DNA from: Flavobacteriaceae bacterium
GTDB taxonomy: Bacteria; Bacteroidota; Bacteroidia; Flavobacteriales; Flavobacteriaceae
Length of the DNA stretch: 64,000 nt
Reading direction: 5' to 3'
Assembly: GCA_947446635.1 (NCBI GenBank)
Contig: CANFHF010000003.1
Span: 101,372-165,371, forward strand
Numbering within the stretch: the stretch's first letter is position 1; each line of letters opens with the position of its first letter. The notes beneath the pieces were generated by a model. The model was given only the letters and a program-made list of their open reading frames with translations. It searched no databases and was not told the origin of the DNA. Positions 53,897 through 61,334 of this stretch are shown piece after piece. Made by a program: the position numbers and the translations under genes.

Positions 53897-55495
53897 ATGA
53901 AAAAAATAAAATCAATAAAAATTAAGTTGTTTGCGCTTTTGGGGTTGATTGCCTTATTTACAGCGTGTACAAATGATATGAATGTGTTTCCAAAAGACGA
54001 TGATGATTTTACTTCAGAAGATTTCTATTCGGATCCAAATTCGTATAAAGAATTTCTGGCTAAAATCTACGCTGGATTGGCGGTAACAGGTCAGCAAGGA
54101 CCTGCTGGAAATCCAGATATCCAGAATATCGACGAAGGGTTTGGACAATATTTGAGAGGGTATTGGCAACTTCAAGAATTGCCTACTGATGAAGCTATGG
54201 TAGCCTGGGGGGATCCAACCTTGCCAGAATTAAATACTCAAACTTGGACAAAAGACAATCGTTTTGTTAAGGCATTTTATTCGAGAGTGTTTTATCAAAT
54301 TTCGTTAGCTAATGAATTTTTACGTGAATCAACAGATGCTAAACTAACTTCAAGAGGCGTAACTCCGGAATTCAAAACAGAGATAAAAACTTTCAGAGCA
54401 GAAGCTAGATTTTTAAGAGCTTTGTCGTATTATCATGCCGTTGATTTATATGGAAAAATTCCTTTTGCAACAGAAGACGATAAAGTTGGTGTAAAACCAG
54501 TAGAAAAAAGCAGGATTTATGTTTTTGATTATTTAATCAAAGAATTAAAAGAAATGGATGTTGATTTGAAAGATGCCAGAACAAATGAATATGGCAGAGT
54601 TGACAAAATTGGAGCAAAAATGGTTTTGGCTAAATTGTATTTAAACTCTTTAGTGTTTACAAATGTAAATAGAGATGTCGAAGCACTTGCTACCATTAAT
54701 GAAATAATTGCGTCTTCATATAGCATTGCAAATGTTCCATATAGTAATTTGTTTATGGCGGATAACAATAGACTAGCAGTTCAAAGCGAAATCATTTTTC
54801 CAATTCTTTTTGATGGTTTGAAAACCCAATCTTGGGGTGGAACTACTTATTTAGTTCATGCTCCTTGTGGTGATTGGAATGCTGAATTAGGAATTACTGG
54901 AGGATGGTTTGGTTTAGTAGGGAGAAAGGAATTTGCTAATATATTTCCAGATTTAACAGGAGCTGCTGATAAAAGAGCTCTTTTTAATGCTGTTCAGGGT
55001 CCATTAAGTATTCCCACAGCCTCTGATTTTTTCAAGACAGGAGGATTAAAAATAAGAAAATATACTAACAAAACTTCAACAGGAGCAAGTGCTAGCAGTA
55101 CAGAACATCCAGATACTGATTTTCCTTTGTTTAGATTAGCAGATGCCTATTTAATGTATGCGGAATTAGCTGCAAATGGGGTCGCTGGTGCAACAACAAC
55201 AACAGCTGCAGGGTATGTAAATGTTTTAAGAGCCCGAGCATCTGCTGCCCATGTTACAGCAGTAGATATCACTTCTCAGTTTGTATTAAACGAAAGAGCT
55301 AAAGAATTGTATTGGGAAGGATACAGAAGACAAGATTTAATCCGTTTCGGTAAATATGCAGGAAATTCTTATAACTGGGAATGGAAAGGAAACGTTCAAT
55401 CTGGAACTAGCATTGATGATAAATACAAATTATTTCCAATTCCACAATCTGAAATAAATACAAATCCAAACCTGACGCAAAACTCGGGTTATTGA
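53897..55495 (+). CDS. susD: SusD-like starch-binding lipoprotein
   Basis: Outer-membrane lipoprotein of 532 residues. The signal ends with a lipobox-like LFTACTN near residue 24. The SusD fold shows as an N-terminal TPR-containing part (EFLRESTDAK, FRAEARFLRALSYYHAVDLYG) and the C-terminal RagB/SusD motif (LNERAKELYWEGYRRQDLIRFG near 470, ending in PIPQSEINTNPNL). It caps the SusC barrel and holds the glycan. The RPLSYY-type and LYWEGYRR motifs are intact. Encoded 10 bases after susC. Confidence 0.95.
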   Translation: MKKIKSIKIKLFALLGLIALFTACTNDMNVFPKDDDDFTSEDFYSDPNSYKEFLAKIYAGLAVTGQQGPAGNPDIQNIDEGFGQYLRGYWQLQELPTDEAMVAWGDPTLPELNTQTWTKDNRFVKAFYSRVFYQISLANEFLRESTDAKLTSRGVTPEFKTEIKTFRAEARFLRALSYYHAVDLYGKIPFATEDDKVGVKPVEKSRIYVFDYLIKELKEMDVDLKDARTNEYGRVDKIGAKMVLAKLYLNSLVFTNVNRDVEALATINEIIASSYSIANVPYSNLFMADNNRLAVQSEIIFPILFDGLKTQSWGGTTYLVHAPCGDWNAELGITGGWFGLVGRKEFANIFPDLTGAADKRALFNAVQGPLSIPTASDFFKTGGLKIRKYTNKTSTGASASSTEHPDTDFPLFRLADAYLMYAELAANGVAGATTTTAAGYVNVLRARASAAHVTAVDITSQFVLNERAKELYWEGYRRQDLIRFGKYAGNSYNWEWKGNVQSGTSIDDKYKLFPIPQSEINTNPNLTQNSGY

Positions 55496-55512
55496 TATTA
55501 AATAGATAAACA

Positions 55513-56586
55513 ATGAAAAATATTTTAAAAACAACAATTTTAGCCGTTTTCCTGATTTCATTAGGATCTTGTGAGACCGATACGCATCCAATTTTAACGG
55601 CTAATGGATTTACACTTCAGCCTATAACGCCTAGCGGGCCACTTGTCTTGTCGCCTTTAAATGGCGATAATGATGTTGCTACTTTTACATGGAACGTTCC
55701 CGATTATGGTATACAAACCATTTCTTCATCTTATGTGATAGAAATTGCAAAAAGTGGAACTAATTTTGCAAATCCTATTATTGCCAGTCCTAGTTATACT
55801 TCACCAACATATACTTGGACAGAAGGGTATTTAGACCCAATTCTTCTAGAAAATGGATTTATACCAGATTTAGCGGCCGATATTGATATTAGAATAAAAT
55901 CGACTCTTGGACTTGGATCCCATTCTTTAATTCAATATTCAGATGTGGTTTCTGCAACAGTAACTCCGTTTGGTCAATCCGAATTTGCTCTTGCAAAAGA
56001 GGGAGACAATCCTGCAAATGCTCCAAAAATGATTTCTCCTAGTTTGTTTACAACAGATTGTGAAGGCTATGCTTGGTTAGAGCCTGGAAGTTATAAATTT
56101 TATATTCCAGTACAAAATATATATCAAGCTACAAATCCATTTTATGGAGATGATGGAAGTGGATCACTTGTGTTGAATGGCACCGCAATCAATGTGACAT
56201 CAGCTGGCTTTTATATGCTTAAAGCTAATATTGGCACAACGCCAACATCTTACTCTATTACATCAAGTGAGTGGGGGATATTTGGCGATGCAAAACCTTT
56301 CCCAACTGGAGTTAATAAAAAAATGATTTACAATACGGTAAGCAAAAAATGGGAACTTACTATTCTTTTAAAAGGAGGCAAACCATTTAAATTTAGAAAT
56401 ACAGCCACCACTTTAATTCTAGGGGGATTTGACAACACTAAGACTGGAGTTGATTATGTTGGAAAAAACATGAGTTACAACGGGAAAGATATATTAGTTC
56501 CAGGAACAACTTCTATAACTTATATAGTTACATTGGATTTAAATACTCCAAGAGCCTATACCTATACAATAACAAACAGTAATTAA
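55513..56586 (+). CDS. susE: SusE-like starch-binding outer-membrane lipoprotein
   Basis: Lipoprotein of 357 residues with lipobox-like LGSCET near residue 19. An N-terminal Ig-like SusE domain (about residues 25-150, FTLQPITPSGPLVLSP, DYGIQTISSSYVIE) is followed by two carbohydrate-binding modules: one around 160-250 (YAWLEPGSYKFYIP) and one at about 260-355 (WGIFGDAKPFPTG, KWELTILLKGGKPFKFRN). SusE and SusF bind starch at the cell surface but are not enzymes. Seventeen bases after susD. A perfect hairpin follows and separates it from the amylase gene. Confidence 0.9.
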   Translation: MKNILKTTILAVFLISLGSCETDTHPILTANGFTLQPITPSGPLVLSPLNGDNDVATFTWNVPDYGIQTISSSYVIEIAKSGTNFANPIIASPSYTSPTYTWTEGYLDPILLENGFIPDLAADIDIRIKSTLGLGSHSLIQYSDVVSATVTPFGQSEFALAKEGDNPANAPKMISPSLFTTDCEGYAWLEPGSYKFYIPVQNIYQATNPFYGDDGSGSLVLNGTAINVTSAGFYMLKANIGTTPTSYSITSSEWGIFGDAKPFPTGVNKKMIYNTVSKKWELTILLKGGKPFKFRNTATTLILGGFDNTKTGVDYVGKNMSYNGKDILVPGTTSITYIVTLDLNTPRAYTYTITNSN

Positions 56587-56595
56587 GATTTTTTT

Positions 56596-56626
56596 AAAAA
56601 GGGCTGTTTTTTGAACAGCCCTTTTT
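56596..56626 (+). terminator. Terminator between susE and the secreted amylase gene
   Basis: Perfect 13-base-pair hairpin: left arm AAAAAGGGCTGTT at 56596-56608, 5-base loop, right arm at 56614-56626 ending in T5. It stands inside the gene cluster, 20 bases before the amylase ATG, and may work as an attenuator. Confidence 0.8.
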
Positions 56627-56646
56627 AATATTAAACATTTATTATT

Positions 56647-59600
56647 ATGAAAAAAATTATTTTTTTATTTCTACTTATTACATCTGTATCTTTTGCACAA
56701 ACTACAACTACGCCTTCTCCAGCACTTGCAGAAGGAGCGGTTACTATTAATTTTAATAAAACAGGAACCCCATTAGCAACTACAACTGCAATTTACGCCC
56801 ATATTGGCGCAACAGTTAATGGTACAAGATGGTCAAATTCAAAAGGCACTTGGGGAACTACTAACGCCCCTCTTTTGACTTTAGTCTCTGGAACTACTTA
56901 TAAATTAGATCTTACATCTGATTTATATACTTATTTTGGAGTACCTCTTACAAGCTCAATTACAGAAATTTGTGTTGTATTTAGAAATGCTACAGGAACA
57001 ATTCAAACATCACCAGATATTTTTCTTAATGTAGGAGCTTTTCAAGCAACATTAACATCTCCTGTTTCAAACAGCAATAATATTATAAGCTCAGGGAGTA
57101 GTTTGCTTATTTCAGCCAATAACACTGGCGGAAATGCAGATTATAATTTATTAGCAAATGGAACTAGCATAAACACCTTTACTGGTACTTCTTATTCTTA
57201 CAATGATGCAAATATAGTTGCCAATAAAAATTATGATTTGCAAATTACTCAAGGAGCCACTTCTTTTTCAAAGAAGTTTTCGGTAATAGTTAATCCAAAC
57301 TCAGTTTCAGAAGCGATGCCGATAGGATTAGTTGACGGAATAAATTACAATGCTGGGGATGCAACAAAGGCGACTTTGGTGCTAGATGCTCCTGGAAAGG
57401 ATTTTGTTTATGTGGCTGGAAGTTTTAATAACTGGCAGCCGGATGCAACTTATGTGATGAAAAAAGATGTTTCATCAACTAAATTTTGGATAGTACTCAC
57501 AGGATTGGTTTCAGGTACAAATTACACCTATCAATATTGGGTTGTAGATCAAACGCCTACGGCGGGTTCTCCAACATTGGTAAAAACAGCAGACCCCTAT
57601 TCTACCTTGGTTTTGAATAAAGAGGAAGATCCTTATATTCCTGCAGGGAATTACCCCAACCTTCCGGCTTATCCAGCGGGTCAAGATAGAGAAGTTACCG
57701 TTTTAAAAACAGGACAAACACCTTATACATGGAGTACGGCGACTACTAATTTTGTAAAACCAGAAAAAGATAATTTAGTGGTTTATGAAGTTTTAGTTAG
57801 AGATTTCGATGCCAACAGAAGCTATCAAAATTTGATTGACAGAATTGATTATTTCAAAAACTTGAAAGTGAATGCCATCGAATTAATGCCAGTGATGGAG
57901 TTTGATGGCAACGAAAGTTGGGGATATAATACTTCATTTCATATGGCTTTAGATAAAGCATATGGACCAAGTGCTAAACTAAAAGAGTTTATTGATTTAT
58001 GTCATCAAAACGGAATTGCGGTAATTTTGGATGTTGCATTGAATCATGCTTTTGGAAGAAGTCCAATGGATAGAATGTGGATGAATGATCCTGACGGTGA
58101 TGGATGGGGAGGTCCAGCGACTGACAATCCTTATTTTAATGTAACTGCAATGCATAGTTATAACGTTGGAAATGATTTTAATCATCAACAAGCCAGAACT
58201 CAATATTTTGTAAAACGAGTCATCAAACAATGGATTCAAGAATATAAAATAGACGGTTTTCGTTGGGATTTAACCAAAGGATTTACTCAAAATTGCCCTT
58301 CGAACGTTGCTGGCGGTCAAGATGTTTGTACTAATGCATACCAAGCCGACAGGGTGGCCATTTTAAAAGAATATGCTGATTATTCCTGGAGTTTAGACCC
58401 AACACATTATACTATTTTCGAACATCTCGGAACCGATAATGAAGAACAACAATGGGCAAATTATAGAATTGGAGAAACGCCTAGTAAAGGGGTGATGCTA
58501 TGGGGCAAAATGACTGATGAATACAGTCAATTAACTATGGGTTATAATAGTAGCAATAATATTTCAAGAATGAATAGTAGTAACAGGGGTTTTACAGGAA
58601 AGAGACTGATGGGTTATGCCGAAAGTCACGATGAAGAACGTTTGATGTACAAAAATTTACAGTATGGCGCTAATTTTAATGGATATAATGTTAAAACGTT
58701 AAGCACGGCATTGAATAGGATGTCTGCATTAGGCGCAGTAACATTACTAGTTCCTGGACCAAAGATGATTTGGCATTTTGGGGAAATGGGTTGGGACTCC
58801 TCTATTTACACATGTAATAATGGTATCGTAAACGACAGTTCTGCTTCGCTAGTTGGGGATTGTAAATTAGACACAAAACCGCAGCCACAATGGGTAAGCA
58901 ATTGGTTAGGGAATGCGGACAGAAATAAGATCTATACAGAATGGGCAAAAATGATTAGCCTAAAAATTACCCAGCCTGTTTTTTCAGGAACTGCAACGAT
59001 GGCAAGCGTTACAACTTTAACACCAAATATTAAAATCACAAATGGAGCACTATTGCCTTCACAACTCAAAGATATTTTGATACTTGCGAATTTTGGTTTA
59101 AGCTCTCAAAATGTAGCTACGGGTTTTCCTTATATAGGAACCTGGTACAACTTGATGGATAACACCTCAATAGATGTTGCAGATGTAAATGCTGCCATCA
59201 GTATTCCTGCGGGGGATTATAGAATATACGGCAATAAAATGCCAGTTGTGGTTACTACTTATACTTATTACGTAGATGCTGATGCTGATGGTTATGGTGC
59301 AGGTTCAGCTGTTGAATTAGATGTTGCAACAGCTCCAGCAGGCTTTTCAGTAAACAATACTGATTGCGATGATACTAAAGCTGCTATTTATCCAGGTGCT
59401 ACAGAAATTTTTGACACTATCGATAACGACTGTGATGGTTTAATCGATGAGGATACTATACTTGTTGCTCCAGTAGTTGTCAATACACATAAGTGTAAAG
59501 GAGCTGTTAGTGTTACACCATCTGCTACTGCACTTTCAGGTTATACCTTAGTATGGTATACCGCTGCAACAGGTACTACTGGAGCTTCAACGACTGCACC

Positions 59601-60819
59601 AGTAATTACTACAGCTACTAAAACGTGTTACGTAGCACAAAGAGTGGGTACTACTGGCACCATTAGCCCAAGAGTTCCCGTAACAGTTACAGTAGATCTT
59701 GTATCAACTGTTAAAACAATTACAGGATTTGCGCCTATTTGTACAGGAGGAAGTAAAACACTGACCTTGAAGACAGGTTCTATTGGTTCTATCCAATGGC
59801 AATCTTCAACTACATCTGCTACAGCTACAGACTTTGCAAATATTAATGCAGCAACGTCTACTACTTACACAGCATCTCCTACAGCTACTACCTGGTATAA
59901 AGTGGTGTCAAAAAACGGTGAATGTTCTTCAATAGCTAGTGCCGCAGTTGTAGTAGCCGTTAATCAACCAGCCGTAGTTGGAACACTTTCTTCAAACACA
60001 ACGGTTTGTAAAAATACGGGTACAACACTTACTTTAGCTAGTGCTACAGGAATTATTGCATGGCAAAAAGCGACAGTTACGGGTACAACAGTTGGAGCAT
60101 ACAAAGCAGTTGCAGGAAATGTAACGACTACATTAGTTACTGGAAATCTTCCAGCTACAACGGCTTATAAAGTAGTTGTGTCAAGTGGAGCCTGTGCTCC
60201 ATCAATTTCTAATGTTGTTACAGTAACTGTTAGCCCATTGGCATTAGCTAAAACAATTACCGGAAATTCATCATGTAAGACATTAGTTACTGCTATTTGT
60301 ACGTCAGCCACCAAATTGTTAACTTTAGGTACAGGTTCTGTTGGATTAATTCAATGGCAGTACTATAATGCGGGAACCAGCACTACAGCTGTTACTAGTA
60401 CAACTGCAGTAAATTATACTTGGACTGATATTTCAGGTGCTACTTCAGCTGCTCATAGCGCTGCAAGTACTACTGCTACTGGTAATTTTTGGTTTAGAGT
60501 GAAATTGACAAGTGGAGCTTGTTCAGCACTAGCTTATAGTACGCCAGTTAATGTATGGTTTAAATCTTGTGTTGCTAGATTTTCTCCAGACGTCTTCAAA
60601 GTGGTGGCTTATCCAAACCCATCTAATGAAGGATTTACAATTAAATCTAGTAATGAAAGACCATTTGGCGTACAGGTTTATGATATGTTGGGTCGTTCCA
60701 TCGAACAACGTCAATTAAAATCTGATTCTCAAATAGGGTCTAACTATGCTCGAGGTATTTACAATGTAATTGTAACCCAAGATGCACAAGTGAAAACACT
60801 ACGATTGATTAAGCAATAA
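56647..60819 (+). CDS. T9SS-secreted multidomain GH13 alpha-amylase
   Basis: Secreted amylase of 1390 residues. Signal peptide about 1-17; a beta-rich SusE-like or CBM26-like module to about 110; an Ig-like stretch; a CBM48-type module (FVYVAGSFNNWQPD near 256); then the GH13 barrel with DVALNH near 464, DGFRWDLTKGF (nucleophile) near 535, FEHLG (acid/base) near 591 and AESHDEERL near 658. After a C-terminal beta domain comes a MopE-like motif (DADADGYGAG and NTDCDDTKAAIYPGATE, about 874-936), Ig_7/CHU_C-type repeats (about 938-1315) and a type A T9SS sorting domain (VVAYPNPSNEG near 1319 to the end). It takes the SusG role at the cell surface. The tail is nearly duplicated in the next gene. 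Confidence 0.93.
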   Translation: MKKIIFLFLLITSVSFAQTTTTPSPALAEGAVTINFNKTGTPLATTTAIYAHIGATVNGTRWSNSKGTWGTTNAPLLTLVSGTTYKLDLTSDLYTYFGVPLTSSITEICVVFRNATGTIQTSPDIFLNVGAFQATLTSPVSNSNNIISSGSSLLISANNTGGNADYNLLANGTSINTFTGTSYSYNDANIVANKNYDLQITQGATSFSKKFSVIVNPNSVSEAMPIGLVDGINYNAGDATKATLVLDAPGKDFVYVAGSFNNWQPDATYVMKKDVSSTKFWIVLTGLVSGTNYTYQYWVVDQTPTAGSPTLVKTADPYSTLVLNKEEDPYIPAGNYPNLPAYPAGQDREVTVLKTGQTPYTWSTATTNFVKPEKDNLVVYEVLVRDFDANRSYQNLIDRIDYFKNLKVNAIELMPVMEFDGNESWGYNTSFHMALDKAYGPSAKLKEFIDLCHQNGIAVILDVALNHAFGRSPMDRMWMNDPDGDGWGGPATDNPYFNVTAMHSYNVGNDFNHQQARTQYFVKRVIKQWIQEYKIDGFRWDLTKGFTQNCPSNVAGGQDVCTNAYQADRVAILKEYADYSWSLDPTHYTIFEHLGTDNEEQQWANYRIGETPSKGVMLWGKMTDEYSQLTMGYNSSNNISRMNSSNRGFTGKRLMGYAESHDEERLMYKNLQYGANFNGYNVKTLSTALNRMSALGAVTLLVPGPKMIWHFGEMGWDSSIYTCNNGIVNDSSASLVGDCKLDTKPQPQWVSNWLGNADRNKIYTEWAKMISLKITQPVFSGTATMASVTTLTPNIKITNGALLPSQLKDILILANFGLSSQNVATGFPYIGTWYNLMDNTSIDVADVNAAISIPAGDYRIYGNKMPVVVTTYTYYVDADADGYGAGSAVELDVATAPAGFSVNNTDCDDTKAAIYPGATEIFDTIDNDCDGLIDEDTILVAPVVVNTHKCKGAVSVTPSATALSGYTLVWYTAATGTTGASTTAPVITTATKTCYVAQRVGTTGTISPRVPVTVTVDLVSTVKTITGFAPICTGGSKTLTLKTGSIGSIQWQSSTTSATATDFANINAATSTTYTASPTATTWYKVVSKNGECSSIASAAVVVAVNQPAVVGTLSSNTTVCKNTGTTLTLASATGIIAWQKATVTGTTVGAYKAVAGNVTTTLVTGNLPATTAYKVVVSSGACAPSISNVVTVTVSPLALAKTITGNSSCKTLVTAICTSATKLLTLGTGSVGLIQWQYYNAGTSTTAVTSTTAVNYTWTDISGATSAAHSAASTTATGNFWFRVKLTSGACSALAYSTPVNVWFKSCVARFSPDVFKVVAYPNPSNEGFTIKSSNERPFGVQVYDMLGRSIEQRQLKSDSQIGSNYARGIYNVIVTQDAQVKTLRLIKQ

Positions 60820-60840
60820 TTTCATAATAATTTTTTTGTA

Positions 60841-60876
60841 AGAAAGGCTGTCCGAAAAGACAGCCTTTCTTGTTTT
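60841..60876 (+). terminator. Terminator after the amylase gene
   Basis: Perfect 12-base-pair hairpin: AGAAAGGCTGTC at 60841-60852, loop CGAAAA, GACAGCCTTTCT at 60859-60870, then T-rich sequence. Confidence 0.9.
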
Positions 60877-60965
60877 ATTACCTTGGGCGAAATGTTTAAA
60901 AGAATATAGGTTGATTTGGCACAATGAACAAAAAAAGCGACATCAGATGAATGTGCGTTTTGAAA

Positions 60966-61175
60966 TCAAACACAACCCTTGTGTTCATTATTGTGGAAGG
61001 CAATAGGTCCGTTGAATGCCAAATTGGGATTCCCTTTTGCTAGTTGCGGATTTCCTGTAGCCACTTTTCCTAAATAGTATTAGTAATCGCAGCTTTTGAA
61101 AAAGCAGAAATGATAAATTCGGGTTTTTGAGCTATTTTTGGATAACCCTTCTTATTTACACTTGTTTTTGATGAT
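60966..61175 (-). other. Possible degenerate coding remnant of unknown origin
   Basis: In the 515-base gap before the last gene, the minus strand reads as two protein-like pieces in different frames: KKGYPKIAQKPEFIISAFSK (about 61175-61085) and YLGKVATGNPQLAKGNP followed by a further 20 or so residues ending at a TGA at 60966. The break near 61080 looks like a frameshift. I do not recognise the family, and it may be chance. The rest of the gap (60877-60965 and 61176-61230) holds nothing I can name. Confidence 0.3.
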
Positions 61176-61230
61176 TATTCTAAATTACTAAAAGTCAGCA
61201 CCTCAATAAATGAAGAAATAAATAATATTA

Positions 61231-61252
61231 TCAACACTATAACGTGATAGTG
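61231..61252 (+). promoter_or_regulatory. Candidate LacI-type operator upstream of the giant CBM protein gene
   Basis: CACTATAACGTGATAGTG at 61235-61252 is a palindrome with 16 of 18 symmetrical positions and a central CG, the classic LacI-family operator shape. With its left flank it matches the susC upstream site in 14 of 15 positions. It lies 83-104 bases before the ATG at 61335. Confidence 0.65.
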
Positions 61253-61334
61253 CTGTAATTATTTATGGTATTCGTATTTTACATGCTAAAACATTATACA
61301 TTTACATTAATTAACCTTAAAAACATATTTAATT

